A stretch of 33,698 nucleotides of DNA from Clostridia bacterium (GCA_030536295.1 JAUNQH010000022.1:1-33698), one strand, 5' to 3'; counted from the stretch's first letter, positions 1 to 12,224 are shown. Translations and numbers: made by a program. Notes: generated by a model not told the origin, from the sequence alone.

Positions 1-19
1 CGCCCGCTGCGTTTTATCG

Positions 20-3000
20 TCAATAATCTCGGCGCGGGAGTTCGATGCCGAAATCCTTTGCCGTCTGCTCCAGAATGTCAAGCGCCCGTTCGATCTGTTC
101 GGGCTTGTGCTCGCTGATCACGCAGAAGCGGAGCCTTGCCTTGCCCTTCGGAACAGCGGGATACATGGCAGGCGGAACGCTGACGCCGCGTTTTTTCAAT
201 TCATTGGACAGCAGCCAGGCATCTTCGTCCTTGCCGACCAGAACCGGCAGCACGGCGGTCTCACCCGCAAGGCAGATATCCAGCCGGCGCCGTTTCGCGC
301 TGTCGGCAAAGGCTTTGATCGCGGTGCGCATGCCTTCCATAATGGACGGATCACGCTGCAGAAGGCGGATCGCCTCCAGGGAAGCGGCTGCCAGCGCGGG
401 CGAGATACCCACGGAGAAAACGAATCCGGGGAGGTTGTAGCGCAGATATTCAATAAGGCATTTTCTGCCGGCCAGATAACCGCCGCATGTGCCGAGACCT
501 TTGGACAGTGTGCCGTATTTGATATCGATATCGTCCGGCGCCAGACCGAAATAGTCATCCACACCGCCGCCGTTTTTGCCGATGACGCAGGCACTGTGCG
601 CTTCGTCCACCATGAGGAAGCAGCCGTACTCCTTCTTTACGCGGACGAATTCGGGCAGGGGAGCGATGTCGCCGTCCATACTGTAGGCGCCTTCGATGAC
701 GATCAGCACCTTTTCATAATAGGAACGCTGCGCCTTCAGGATCGTTTCAAGCGCGCCGATATCGCTGTGCGGGAAGGGACGGGCGGTCGCCTCGCTCAGC
801 CGGCAGCCCTGCTCGATGGAGTTATGGGCAAGCGCGTCATACAGGATCAGGTCTTTTTTGCCGCAGAAGTTGCCGACAAAAGTAACATTGGTGCTGTGAC
901 CGCCGACACAGACGATGGCGTCCTCCGTATGCTTCCATTCGGCGATGGCGGCTTCCAGCTCCTTGTGGATCTGCTTTTCACCCGCAAGCAGGCGGCTGCC
1001 GGAACAGCTTGTACCGTATTTGTCGATCGCGGCTTTCGCGGCTTCCTTCACTTCTTTGCGGCCGGACATGCCGATGTAGTTGTAGCTTCCGAACTCAAGG
1101 ACTTCCTTGCCGTCAATGATGCCCGTATCCAGCAGGGGAGACTCGTGACAGACAAAGTAAGGATTGTCGCCTGTGCCGATCAGTGCCTGCTGACGGGCAA
1201 CGAAATGCTGATATTCCTCCGTATCCTCAAAACGGGTAACGGGCTTTACGGGAATACGTTCGGCAGAGACGGCGCTTTGCGTCTCACCGCTGAGCAGATG
1301 CGCGATCATCGCGCTCATGTCAGTCACGGTGGCGCAGCTGCCGTATTCTTCCGCGGGAATGGTGATGCCCCATTCTTCTTCGGCGCGGAGGGCCATGCTC
1401 AGCACCTGCAGACTGTCGCCCTGCAGATCATCAACAAAGTTGGCGGTATCGGAAATGCTGCTTTCCGGAATATCCAGTGTTTCGGCAAAAAGACTGCGGA
1501 CTTTCGCAATGATCTCTTTGTCCGGTACGGTCGCGCCGCTTTCACGGACGGGAACGGTCTCCGCACCGACGGAACGGGCGTGAAGATCCAGCTCCTTATA
1601 TGCCATGGCATTTTCCGCCAGCATGCGCTTGAGCTCGATCCGTTTCACCTTGATGCCGTTGACCAGCGGCAGCGCCGTGTTCGTTACGAGCGTACGGTTC
1701 AGCCTGCGGGAGACCGGCTGCTTCGCGTTGACGCGGGCGACACGATCGGCCAGATCATCCAGGAACGCGTCATCGCCGTAGCGGTCGCCGACGTTCATCA
1801 CCAGCGTGACGTCCTCGTTCTGGTTCTTGCGTGAACGCTGTACGCCCAGCACACACAGCTGATCCACATCACGGAGGACCGAAAAGGCATCCTCGAGGTC
1901 GTCGGGATAGATGTTCTCGCCGGATTCGTTGATGATCACATCCTTCAGACGGCCTTCGATGGAAATATGTCCGTCCTTGTCCATACTGACGATGTCTCCC
2001 GTGGCATACCATCCGTCTTTGGTATCGGGCGGCAGCATTTTGCCGTCCGCCATCCGCCCGGAATGAATGCTTGAACCGCGAATGCTCATTTCACCGGCAG
2101 AGGAGGGGTTTCCGTCCGCGTCCAGCACTCTGTATTCGATCGTGGAGAGCGGCTTGCCGACGCTTCCGCTCAGCCGCTTGCGCAGCGACATGCTCATCTC
2201 GAAGCTGGTGATGGCCGTTTCCGTCATACCGAAGCCGGAGGTCGTGTAATAACCGAGCGCGTTCATGGTGCGCAGCACTTCCCGCGGCGCGTGGCTGCCG
2301 CCGAAGATCACGCATTTGATCTCGTCGCCGAGCAGCTTGCTGTCCACCGAACGGAACATTTTCTTCATGGCGAAGTTCAGCCCGGCATCGGGCGCGACGG
2401 TCTGTATGGCAAGGCTGAAGCCCTTCATGACTTTGAACATGCCGCGGCGGAACACGCTCTGCTTGCGCAGTTCCTTTTCAAGCCCGCGGCAGAGATTGGT
2501 GCCGACCAGCGGAACGACGACCACCAGCTCCGGCTTGAAATGCGCGCATGCGGAACGGATACTGTCCGGCGTGCGGTCCTTCAGGAAAATGTTGGTCATG
2601 CCGAGATAAGCGCCCCAGATCACATTGGCCATGAAGCCGAGCACGTGATGGAAGGGGAGAAACGCCAGAAAGCGGCGGGGACCGTCGCCGATGAAACGCA
2701 GGTTCTCATCATGCACGACAACGCTGCTGAGCGCCTGCCGGCACAGTGCTTCCTCATCATACACAAAGACGCGGCTGCGGCCGGTGGTGCCGCTCGTGCA
2801 CATGGCGGTGTACCTGCCGCGGACGGGCTCATCGTTTTCCGCGTGCGGCGCGGAGATGATGTCCGCGAAGCTGATCTGACGGTATTTCGCGCTCAGCCTG
2901 CGGGGCTTCTTTGTGATCAGCACCGTACAGCCCGCGTCATCCATCAGGCTTTGCAGCATCTCGTCGGATGAGGCGGCATCGAGAAGCAGCACGTCATGAC

Positions 3001-3277
3001 CGCTCCTGCTTGCGCCCCAGTAAACGGCGGGCCATTCCACACACGTATCCACGGCGACGGCGACCCAGCAGGTTTCCGGAACGAGCGAGCGCAGCATGAC
3101 CGCGTAGTCATCCGCGCGCTCCGTCATTTCGGCGAATGACATGGAACGCTCCTCGCCGTTCTCCAGCCAGAGCGCGGCGGGCGTATCGCCGTATGCCCGC
3201 ATGATGTTGAAAAGCGTTCCGGTATTCAGATTTTCGGACAGAATACGACGGTTCTCCGCAACATTGAAAGGGTTCAT
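20..3277 (-). CDS. Tri-domain acyl-AMP ligase / acyl carrier protein / PLP alpha-oxoamine synthase
   Basis: The protein has 1085 aa and three domains in order. Residues about 15-560 are an adenylate-forming acyl ligase: P-loop TSGTTGRSR at 161-169, GFGMTET at 348-354, YATGD at 424-428, and a C-terminal lysine region near 543. Residues about 585-665 are an acyl carrier protein whose phosphopantetheine serine is S622 in GDSLQVL. Residues about 685-1080 are a class II alpha-oxoamine synthase (BioF/KBL/SPT family) with SYNYIG at 731-736, DEAHS at 891-895 and the PLP lysine K926 in GTLSKGLG. By family knowledge, the ligase would activate a fatty acid, load it on the ACP, and the PLP domain would condense it with an amino acid, releasing CO2 to give a 2-amino ketone. 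The amino acid and product are unknown. The ATG is preceded by GGAGGT. It is a single gene divergent from the oxidoreductase operon; no phosphopantetheinyl transferase or ketoreductase lies nearby. Confidence 0.9.
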   Translation of the reverse strand: MNPFNVAENRRILSENLNTGTLFNIMRAYGDTPAALWLENGEERSMSFAEMTERADDYAVMLRSLVPETCWVAVAVDTCVEWPAVYWGASRSGHDVLLLDAASSDEMLQSLMDDAGCTVLITKKPRRLSAKYRQISFADIISAPHAENDEPVRGRYTAMCTSGTTGRSRVFVYDEEALCRQALSSVVVHDENLRFIGDGPRRFLAFLPFHHVLGFMANVIWGAYLGMTNIFLKDRTPDSIRSACAHFKPELVVVVPLVGTNLCRGLEKELRKQSVFRRGMFKVMKGFSLAIQTVAPDAGLNFAMKKMFRSVDSKLLGDEIKCVIFGGSHAPREVLRTMNALGYYTTSGFGMTETAITSFEMSMSLRKRLSGSVGKPLSTIEYRVLDADGNPSSAGEMSIRGSSIHSGRMADGKMLPPDTKDGWYATGDIVSMDKDGHISIEGRLKDVIINESGENIYPDDLEDAFSVLRDVDQLCVLGVQRSRKNQNEDVTLVMNVGDRYGDDAFLDDLADRVARVNAKQPVSRRLNRTLVTNTALPLVNGIKVKRIELKRMLAENAMAYKELDLHARSVGAETVPVRESGATVPDKEIIAKVRSLFAETLDIPESSISDTANFVDDLQGDSLQVLSMALRAEEEWGITIPAEEYGSCATVTDMSAMIAHLLSGETQSAVSAERIPVKPVTRFEDTEEYQHFVARQQALIGTGDNPYFVCHESPLLDTGIIDGKEVLEFGSYNYIGMSGRKEVKEAAKAAIDKYGTSCSGSRLLAGEKQIHKELEAAIAEWKHTEDAIVCVGGHSTNVTFVGNFCGKKDLILYDALAHNSIEQGCRLSEATARPFPHSDIGALETILKAQRSYYEKVLIVIEGAYSMDGDIAPLPEFVRVKKEYGCFLMVDEAHSACVIGKNGGGVDDYFGLAPDDIDIKYGTLSKGLGTCGGYLAGRKCLIEYLRYNLPGFVFSVGISPALAAASLEAIRLLQRDPSIMEGMRTAIKAFADSAKRRRLDICLAGETAVLPVLVGKDEDAWLLSNELKKRGVSVPPAMYPAVPKGKARLRFCVISEHKPEQIERALDILEQTAKDFGIELPRRDY

Positions 3278-3402
3278 TTTTTACCTCCGATCTCTTTTTT
3301 GAAAACACGACAAAAAAGCATGCGGGGCGCAGCGGAGAACAAAAAATATGCCGTATCAATAAAATCAACATGTTCGGGCCGATGCGCACACACATCGTTA
3401 AA

Positions 3403-3411
3403 ATTATATCA
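3403..3411 (-). promoter_or_regulatory. Extended -10 promoter for the acyl ligase/oxoamine synthase gene
   Basis: On the minus strand the sequence reads TGATATAAT, a TGn extended -10 with a consensus TATAAT. I see no good -35 hexamer. This predicts a leader of about 120 nt before the ATG at 3277. The rest of the 303-bp divergent gap (3278-3580) holds this leader and the opposing promoter; I see no small gene in it. Confidence 0.5.
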
Positions 3412-3513
3412 CGGTTCACGGAAACACGTACGAAAAAATGTGAAAAAGAACAGATACGGTACAAAAACACGAACGGAAAGCGGCATATGCGCTGTTTTCG
3501 TTTTGTTCAGACA

Positions 3514-3543
3514 TTGACGGTCGGAAACGGCAAAGAGTATAAT
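3514..3543 (+). promoter_or_regulatory. Sigma-A-type promoter of the 2-oxoacid oxidoreductase operon
   Basis: TTGACG at 3514-3519 and a perfect TATAAT at 3538-3543 are separated by 18 nt, about 37 nt before the first ATG. GGAGG lies just upstream of that ATG. Confidence 0.7.
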
Positions 3544-3580
3544 ATCGTTTAACCCGAAAGATCAGGAAGGAGGCGGAAAC

Positions 3581-3784
3581 ATGGCCAAGCTGACCATCGC
3601 CCGTGAGATCTGCAAAGGCTGCGGTCTGTGTGCCGATGCCTGCCCGAAGCATCTGCTTGCGCTGAGCAAGGAGATCAATACAAAGGGCTACCATCCCATC
3701 GCCATCACGGAACAGGATAAGTGCATCGGCTGCGCTTTCTGCGCGCGGATGTGCCCGGACGCCGTGATCAAGGTCGAAAAGTAA
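3581..3784 (+). CDS. 2-oxoacid:ferredoxin oxidoreductase, delta subunit (2x[4Fe-4S] ferredoxin)
   Basis: This 67-aa protein has two CxxCxxCxxxCP clusters (CKGCGLCADACP and CIGCAFCARMCP), so it is a small two-cluster ferredoxin. In four-subunit 2-oxoacid:ferredoxin oxidoreductases the delta subunit relays electrons from the TPP site to external ferredoxin. It is the first gene of the operon, preceded by AGGAGG, and the next gene follows after 20 nt. The KorD or VorD role is assigned from its position beside alpha, beta and gamma genes. The substrate cannot be read from this subunit. Confidence 0.9.
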   Translation: MAKLTIAREICKGCGLCADACPKHLLALSKEINTKGYHPIAITEQDKCIGCAFCARMCPDAVIKVEK

Positions 3785-3804
3785 CAAAAAGGAGGAACGC
3801 GTTC

Positions 3805-4881
3805 ATGGGTGAGAAAATGCTCATGAAGGGGAATGAGGCGATTGCCGAAGCCGCTATCCAGGCCGGATGCCGCTTCTTCTTCGGATACCCCATTACGCCC
3901 CAGAATCAGATTCCGGAATATATGTCCAAGCGTCTGCCCAAGATCGAGGGCGGATGCTTCCTTCAGGCCGAGAGCGAAGTCGCGGCCATCAACATGGTTT
4001 ACGGCGCGGCCGGCGCGGGCGCCCGTGTCATGACTTCCTCATCCAGCCCGGGGATCTCCCTCAAGCAGGAAGGCATCAGCTATATCGTTGGCGCCGAGCT
4101 TCCCTGCGTGATCGTGAACATGGTCCGCGGAGGCCCCGGCCTCGGTTCCATACAGCCTGCCCAGAGCGACTATTATCAGTCCACCCGCGGCGGCGGACAC
4201 GGAGACTACCGCATGCTCGTGCTGGCTCCCGCGTCCGTGCAGGAAGCGGTGGAGTTGACGCAGAAAGCGTTCGATCTTGCGGACAAGTATCGCAATCCCG
4301 TGCTGGTGATGGGCGACGGTCTGATCGGTCAGATGATGGAACCCGTTGAAATGCCGGACTATCAGAAGGATCCGGAACTGCCTGAGAAGACCTGGGCGGC
4401 AACCGGCTGGAAGCCCGGCTGCGGCAGGGACCGCGCCATCATCAACAGCCTGTATATCGATCCGGCCGTGCTGGAAAAGCATGTGAACCATCTGTACGAG
4501 AAGTATGCCGCGATGGAAGCAAACGAGTGCCGCTGGCAGGAAGAAATGACCGAAGATGCCGATTATGTGATCGTCGCCTACGGTACGACTGCCCGTATCG
4601 CCCGCTCCGCAATGCGCAAGCTGCGTGAAGAAGGCATCCGTGCCGGCCTGATCAGACCCATCACGCTGTGGCCCTTCCCGGCGGCGCCCATCGCCCGTGC
4701 CGCGGAACACGCGAAGTCCTTCCTGACCGTGGAAATGAGCATGGGTCAGATGGTGGATGATGTGAAGCTGGCCGTTGAGGGCAAAAAGCCCGTTCACTTC
4801 TTCGGACGTACCGGCGGTATCGTGCCCACCGTACGCGAGATCATCACCGAAGTCGAAAATCTTGCGAAGGAGGGAAAATAA
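3805..4881 (+). CDS. vorB: 2-oxoacid:ferredoxin oxidoreductase alpha subunit (VorB/KorA-type)
   Basis: The protein has 358 aa. It begins with the pyruvate:ferredoxin oxidoreductase-like pyrimidine-binding domain (GNEAIAEAAIQAGC, FGYPITPQNQ, QAESEVAAINMVYGA) and ends with the transketolase C-terminal-like domain II (VIVAYGTTARIARSA, RPITLWPFP). It forms the catalytic core with the beta subunit, converting a 2-oxoacid plus CoA to acyl-CoA and CO2 with reduction of ferredoxin, or the reverse. The frame is open upstream, but the ATG at 3805 has GGAGG 9 nt before it and gives the standard N-terminus. This family is usually labelled VorB (3-methyl-2-oxobutanoate); 2-oxoglutarate or aryl-pyruvate substrates remain possible. 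Confidence 0.9.
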   Translation: MGEKMLMKGNEAIAEAAIQAGCRFFFGYPITPQNQIPEYMSKRLPKIEGGCFLQAESEVAAINMVYGAAGAGARVMTSSSSPGISLKQEGISYIVGAELPCVIVNMVRGGPGLGSIQPAQSDYYQSTRGGGHGDYRMLVLAPASVQEAVELTQKAFDLADKYRNPVLVMGDGLIGQMMEPVEMPDYQKDPELPEKTWAATGWKPGCGRDRAIINSLYIDPAVLEKHVNHLYEKYAAMEANECRWQEEMTEDADYVIVAYGTTARIARSAMRKLREEGIRAGLIRPITLWPFPAAPIARAAEHAKSFLTVEMSMGQMVDDVKLAVEGKKPVHFFGRTGGIVPTVREIITEVENLAKEGK

Positions 4882-4884
4882 GCC

Positions 4885-5622
<738 letters not shown>

Positions 5623-5625
5623 GCC

Positions 5626-6162
5626 ATGGAAGCTCAATTTCTGATCGCCGGTTTCGGCGGACAGGGCGTGCTGCTGATTGGTCAGCTGCTGGCCAAGGCG
5701 GCGATGCATGACGGCATGAACGTTTCCTGGATGCCTTCCTACGGACCCGAGATGCGCGGCGGCGAAGCCAACTGCGCCGTGGTCATTTCCGATGAGCCCA
5801 TCGGCAGCCCGCTGGTCACGGAGATCCCCTTTGCCGTGATCATGAACAAACCCAGCATGATCAAGTTCACACCCGCGATGGAAAAGGGCGGCGTCATGCT
5901 GTACAACTCCTCGCTGATCGACATCACCCCGGACCGGGACGATATCATCGCCATCCCGGTCGACTGCAACGCGATCGCCGAGGAAACGGGCAACGCGCGC
6001 ACGGCCAATATGGTCATGCTCGGCGCGATCATCGAGAAAACAAAGGTGATCTCGATCGACAGCGCCATGGAAGCCCTGAAGGCGACCTTCGGCCCGAAAA
6101 AGGAGCACCTGCTGCCGGTGAACCGTATCGCGATGGAAAAAGGCGCGGAAGCGGTCAAATAA
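5626..6162 (+). CDS. 2-oxoacid:ferredoxin oxidoreductase gamma subunit
   Basis: The protein has 178 aa and is typical of the gamma/EKR-type subunit: GFGGQGVLLIGQLLAKAA near the N-terminus, then PSYGPEMRGGEANC. It stabilises the alpha-beta complex and is thought to take part in CoA binding. It starts 3 nt after the beta stop with AAGGAGG before it, repeating the taa-gcc-atg junction of the previous gene pair. It is the last gene of the operon and is followed by a terminator hairpin. Confidence 0.92.
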   Translation: MEAQFLIAGFGGQGVLLIGQLLAKAAMHDGMNVSWMPSYGPEMRGGEANCAVVISDEPIGSPLVTEIPFAVIMNKPSMIKFTPAMEKGGVMLYNSSLIDITPDRDDIIAIPVDCNAIAEETGNARTANMVMLGAIIEKTKVISIDSAMEALKATFGPKKEHLLPVNRIAMEKGAEAVK

Positions 6163-6184
6163 GGCAAAAAACCGAAATATTGAC

Positions 6185-6222
6185 AAACGCCGTGGAGCGA
6201 TCCATGGCGTTTTTACTTTTTT
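6185..6222 (+). terminator. Terminator of the oxidoreductase operon
   Basis: The stem ACGCCGTGGA / TCCATGGCGT has ten pairs, one of them G-U, and a GCGA loop. It is followed by a T-rich run (TTTTACTTTTTT). It begins about 23 nt after the gamma stop codon. Confidence 0.85.
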
Positions 6223-6279
6223 CCGGCAAAACCGCGCGCGGGAGAAAAAGAAAATGCTATGCGGGCTTCGGAAACCCGG

Positions 6280-6306
6280 AAAAAGAGCTCCCGGAAGCCT
6301 CTTTTT
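6280..6306 (+). terminator. Possible second weak terminator hairpin before gyrB
   Basis: AAAAAGAG (6280-6287) can pair with CTCTTTTT (6299-6306) around an 11-nt loop and runs into a T-tract. It is AU-rich and could be a backup terminator, or chance. It lies in the 303-bp gap 6163-6465, which otherwise holds the first terminator, the gyrB promoter and the gyrB leader hairpin; I see no small gene there. Confidence 0.35.
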
Positions 6307-6319
6307 TTGTGAAAAAAGC

Positions 6320-6348
6320 TTTATTTCCGAACGTTTTTTTGGTATAAT
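6320..6348 (+). promoter_or_regulatory. gyrBA promoter
   Basis: A consensus TATAAT at 6343-6348 lies 17 nt after a poor -35 (TTTATT, 6320-6325). Transcription would start near 6355, giving a leader of about 110 nt before gyrB. A weak -35 with a perfect -10 is common in supercoiling-sensitive promoters, but that is only suggestive. Confidence 0.6.
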
Positions 6349-6370
6349 AAAAAGGGCTTAGAATGTAGAT

Positions 6371-8457
<2,087 letters not shown>

Positions 8458-8475
8458 AAAGGGAAAGGAAAAGCT

Positions 8476-11082
8476 ATGATCCACGATAAATTGATCCCGA
8501 TGAATCTGGAGCAGGAGATGAAGAAAAGCTTTATCTCCTATGCCATGGCGGTCATCGTTGACCGCGCGCTGCCGGATGTGCGCGACGGCCTGAAGCCCGT
8601 ACACCGCCGGATCCTGTATGACATGAGCGAAGAACTGGGCATGACGCCCGATAAGCCCACCCGCAAGAGCGCGCGTGTGGTCGGTGACGTGCTCGGTAAA
8701 TTCCATCCCCACGGCGACTCCTCCGTTTACGATGCCATGGTGCGCCTCGCGCAGCCCTTCAACATCCGCTATCCGCTGGTGGAAGGCCAGGGCAACTTCG
8801 GTTCGGTGGACGGCGACGGCGCGGCCGCGATGCGTTATACGGAAGCGCGCCTGCAGAAGCTGACCATGCATATGCTGGACGGGATCGACAAGGATACGGT
8901 CGATTTCTATCCGAACTTTGACGAGACGCTGCAGCAGCCGGCTGTGCTGCCGGCCCGTTTCCCGAACCTGCTGGTGAACGGATCCAGCGGTATCGCCGTC
9001 GGTATGGCGACCAATATCCCGCCGCACAACCTGACGGAAGTGATCAACGGCGTGATCTGCATGATCGACGATCCGGACTGCACGATCGATGACCTGATGC
9101 AGCACATCAAGGGTCCGGACTTCCCAACCGGCGGCCTGATCATGGGCCGCAGCGGTATCCGTGAAGCCTATTTCACGGGCCACGGGCGCATCACGGTACG
9201 GTCCAAGTCCACGATCGAGGACATGGGGAACGGCCGCAGCCGCATCGTGGTGACCGAGATCCCGTATCAGGTGAACAAGGCCAAGCTGGTCGAGAAGATC
9301 GCCGAAATGGTCCGCGACAAGCGGGTCGAGGGCATCAGTGATATCCGCGACGAGTCCAACGACCGGCAGGGCATGCGCGTGGTGATCGAGCTGAAACGCG
9401 ATGTACAGCCCCAGGTGGTGCTGAACACCCTGTATAAGCATACCCCGCTGCAGGAGAATTTCGGCGCGAACATGCTGGCGCTGGTGGATGGCAAGCCGCG
9501 CGTACTGAATCTGCGCGAGCTGCTGTATTATTACCTTGAGCATCAGAAGGATGTTGTGACCCGCCGCACCAGATTTGAGCTGGACAAGGCGAAAGCCCGC
9601 GCGCATATTTTGGAAGGCCTGATCAAGGCGCTGGACCATATTGACGAGATCGTGGCGATCATCCGCTCAAGCGCGGATACCGCGAGCGCCAAGGAAGCCC
9701 TGATCGCCCGCTTCGATTTCAGCGAAAAGCAGGCGCAGGCGATCCTGGACATGCGTCTGGCAAGGCTGACCGGTCTGGAGCGCGAGCGCCTGATGGAGGA
9801 ATACGCCGAACTGGAGCGCACCATTGAACGGCTGACCGCGATCCTGGCGGATGAGAAGCTGCTGATGGACGTCATCCGGACCGAGATCACCGAGATCCGC
9901 GATAAATTCGGCGACGAACGCCGCAGCGAGATCGGCATCGTAGAGGACGAGATCGATGTTGAGGACCTGATCCAGGAAGAGGACATGGTCGTCACCATGA
10001 CGCACGAAGGATACGTGAAGCGCGTATCGGCCTCCGTATACAAGGCACAGCACCGCGGCGGACGCGGCGTGTCCGGCATGAACGTGCGGGATGAGGACTA
10101 TACGGTGCAGATGAACGTGGTGAACACGCATCAGGAGATCATGTTCTTCTCCAACCGCGGCCGTGTGTACAGCCTGAAGTGCTTCCAGATCCCGGAGGCC
10201 GGAAGGCAGGCCCGCGGAACCGCGATCATCAACCTGCTGCAGATCACCGCGGGCGAGAAGATATCGACCATGCTGCCGATGCCGCGTGAACGCGAAGGTA
10301 TCGACTTCAACCTCGTGATGGCGACACGGAACGGTATGATCAAGAAGACCGCGCTGGATGAGTTCCGCAATCTGCGGAAGAACGGCCTGATCGCCATCGC
10401 GCTGCGCGAAGAGGATGAACTGATCGGTGTACGCCTGACGACCGGCGAGGATGAGATGTTTGTATCGTCCCGCAGCGGCATGGCGATCCGCTTCAGCGAA
10501 AAGCATGTACGCACCATGGGCCGCAACAGCATCGGCGTGCGCGCCATCCGCCTGCGCGAAGATGACGAAGTGATCGACATCTCCGTGCTGGAGCCGGAGA
10601 CCGATGTGCTGTGCATCACGACCCTGGGTTACGGCAAGCGGACCGTACCGGATGCCTATCGTGAGCAGAAGCGCAACGGCAAGGGCATCCGCGCCATCAA
10701 CCTGACCGAGAAGAACGGCGAACTGACGGCGATGCTGCTGGTGCGTGATGATGAGGATATCCTGCTGATCACGGACCAGGGCACCATTATCCGCGCGAGG
10801 GTGAAGGATATCCGCCTGTGCGGCAGAACGAGCCAGGGCGTGCGCATCATGCGGCTGGTGAACAACGCGAAGGTGATCGGCGTATGCCGTGCCGAGCACG
10901 AGGATGAGCCGGAAGAAGAGATCGTGATCCCCGACAGCGAAGTGCCGGAGGATGATGAGACCGCGGCACTGGCCGAAGAAGCTGAGGAGGCGGAGGAAGG
11001 CGCGGAAAACGAAGAAGCGGATGACGCCGGCGAAGCGGATGAGGAAGATGCCGGTACGGCAGACGAAGACGAGAATGAATAA
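8476..11082 (+). CDS. gyrA: DNA gyrase subunit A
   Basis: The protein has 868 aa. The winged-helix breakage-reunion domain includes the quinolone-resistance region [17 protein letters not shown], with the sensitive-type Ser and Asp residues, and the catalytic tyrosine in [11 protein letters not shown]. The C-terminal beta-pinwheel contains a GyrA-box-like QHRGGRG, which marks GyrA rather than ParC and departs from the consensus QRRGGRG at one residue. The protein ends in a long acidic tail: 34 of the last 63 residues are Asp or Glu, with no Lys or Arg. It cleaves and rejoins DNA and wraps it with the C-terminal domain. It is co-transcribed with gyrB, and a hairpin terminator follows. Confidence 0.96.
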   Translation: MIHDKLIPMNLEQEMKKSFISYAMAVIVDRALPDVRDGLKPVHRRILYDMSEELGMTPDKPTRKSARVVGDVLGKFHPHGDSSVYDAMVRLAQPFNIRYPLVEGQGNFGSVDGDGAAAMRYTEARLQKLTMHMLDGIDKDTVDFYPNFDETLQQPAVLPARFPNLLVNGSSGIAVGMATNIPPHNLTEVINGVICMIDDPDCTIDDLMQHIKGPDFPTGGLIMGRSGIREAYFTGHGRITVRSKSTIEDMGNGRSRIVVTEIPYQVNKAKLVEKIAEMVRDKRVEGISDIRDESNDRQGMRVVIELKRDVQPQVVLNTLYKHTPLQENFGANMLALVDGKPRVLNLRELLYYYLEHQKDVVTRRTRFELDKAKARAHILEGLIKALDHIDEIVAIIRSSADTASAKEALIARFDFSEKQAQAILDMRLARLTGLERERLMEEYAELERTIERLTAILADEKLLMDVIRTEITEIRDKFGDERRSEIGIVEDEIDVEDLIQEEDMVVTMTHEGYVKRVSASVYKAQHRGGRGVSGMNVRDEDYTVQMNVVNTHQEIMFFSNRGRVYSLKCFQIPEAGRQARGTAIINLLQITAGEKISTMLPMPREREGIDFNLVMATRNGMIKKTALDEFRNLRKNGLIAIALREEDELIGVRLTTGEDEMFVSSRSGMAIRFSEKHVRTMGRNSIGVRAIRLREDDEVIDISVLEPETDVLCITTLGYGKRTVPDAYREQKRNGKGIRAINLTEKNGELTAMLLVRDDEDILLITDQGTIIRARVKDIRLCGRTSQGVRIMRLVNNAKVIGVCRAEHEDEPEEEIVIPDSEVPEDDETAALAEEAEEAEEGAENEEADDAGEADEEDAGTADEDENE

Positions 11083-11094
11083 ATAAATGATCGG

Positions 11095-11125
11095 AAAGGG
11101 TTGCCCGGTTTCGGGCGACCCTTTT
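11095..11125 (+). terminator. Hairpin after gyrA
   Basis: AAAGGGTTGCCCG pairs with CGGGCGACCCTTT (13 pairs, one G-U) around a GTTT tetraloop, ending in TTTT. The T-run is short and the next ATG is only about 20 nt away, so some read-through into the esterase gene is likely. Confidence 0.75.
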
Positions 11126-11144
11126 CAGAAACGGAGATGAAAGC

Positions 11145-12182
11145 ATGTTTGAAATGAAGATCACCGGGAGCGGTAAGCTGCGCCTGCTCGGACGGATGGA
11201 CAGGGAACAGGAACATCCCGCGTTTGACTGGACCGGATCCGGGCTGGAAGTGAACTTCCGCGGTACGGATCTGTGGGCAGAACTTGAAGCGCCGGCCGCG
11301 TCTCCGGTGATGTGGATGATCGTGCTGGCGGACGGATGTCCCGTGGGGCGCTTTCCCGTGGAACAGGGAAGACGTTTTTATCCGCTGGTGCTGGGCATGG
11401 AAGCGGATAAATGCCGCGTTGTGTCGCTGCTGAAGGAAACGCAGGCTATGCCGTCCAACCCGGAGGCGACTGTGTTCGCCGTTTCCCTGAAAGGGGAAGG
11501 CACCCTGGAGGAACTCCCGCCCTATGACATGAAGATCGAATTCATCGGGGACAGTCTGACCAGCGGGGAGGGCGCGCTGGCGCCCAGGGGCAATGAGGAA
11601 TGGATCACACAATGGTTTTCATGCCGCGGCAATTACTCCTGGTACGCGTGCCGTGAACTGAATGCCGAACGGCGTGTGCTGAGCCAGAGCGGCTACGGTG
11701 TATGCTGGGACTGGCAGCATATTGAAATGAACAATATGACAGACGGCTACGAAAAGATCGCCGGCGTGATGCACGGGGAAGCCGCGGCCGCGCGCGGGCT
11801 GGACAAGATGAATGATTTTGCCGCGTGGCAGCCGGATATCGTGTGCATCCGTCTGCTGAGCAATGACAACAACGGCATGAACGCGAAAAACAGCTATGAG
11901 ACGGACCGCGATGTCGTGACCGAAGGATGCAGAATGCTGATCCGCAAGGTACGGCGCAATAATCCGACGGCGAAGATCGTGTGGATACTGCCCGGCACGG
12001 ACGCGCATCCGGAGATCGGACGCAGGGCCGTGGAGTCTTGCATCGCGGAGGGGATCACCGGTCTGAGCTGTTTCGCGCTGCCGGATTACGGACCGGATGA
12101 TCTTGGCGCCAGATATCATCCGAATGCCGAATGGAACAGAAAAGCCGGTCTGCTGCTGGCGGATCATCTCAGGCAGATCTGA
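11145..12182 (+). CDS. SGNH/GDSL esterase, carbohydrate esterase family 2-like
   Basis: The protein has 345 aa. An N-terminal beta-sandwich-like domain of about 125 residues (GRMDRE, FDWTGSGLEVNFRGTDLWAELEA) precedes an SGNH hydrolase domain. The nucleophile is S137 in IEFIGDSLTSGEG, the block II glycine region is SQSGYG at 180-185, block III is LSNDNN at 238-243, and the catalytic histidine is H325 in GARYHPNAEW. This two-domain layout matches CE2 acetyl-xylan/acetyl-glucomannan esterases, which remove acetyl groups from plant polysaccharides. I see no signal peptide, so it may act inside the cell on imported oligosaccharides. GGAG lies 8 nt before the ATG. No promoter fits between the gyrA hairpin and this gene. 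Confidence 0.8.
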   Translation: MFEMKITGSGKLRLLGRMDREQEHPAFDWTGSGLEVNFRGTDLWAELEAPAASPVMWMIVLADGCPVGRFPVEQGRRFYPLVLGMEADKCRVVSLLKETQAMPSNPEATVFAVSLKGEGTLEELPPYDMKIEFIGDSLTSGEGALAPRGNEEWITQWFSCRGNYSWYACRELNAERRVLSQSGYGVCWDWQHIEMNNMTDGYEKIAGVMHGEAAAARGLDKMNDFAAWQPDIVCIRLLSNDNNGMNAKNSYETDRDVVTEGCRMLIRKVRRNNPTAKIVWILPGTDAHPEIGRRAVESCIAEGITGLSCFALPDYGPDDLGARYHPNAEWNRKAGLLLADHLRQI

Positions 12183-12224
12183 CCGGTCCGGTTTTGCGGC
12201 TGTATGTGGACCGAAATGCAAACA

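Noticed and set aside
107..1834. A 575-codon plus-strand open frame inside the acyl ligase gene
   Set aside because: It is antisense to conserved PLP and ACP motifs and has the same His/Gln-rich shadow composition.
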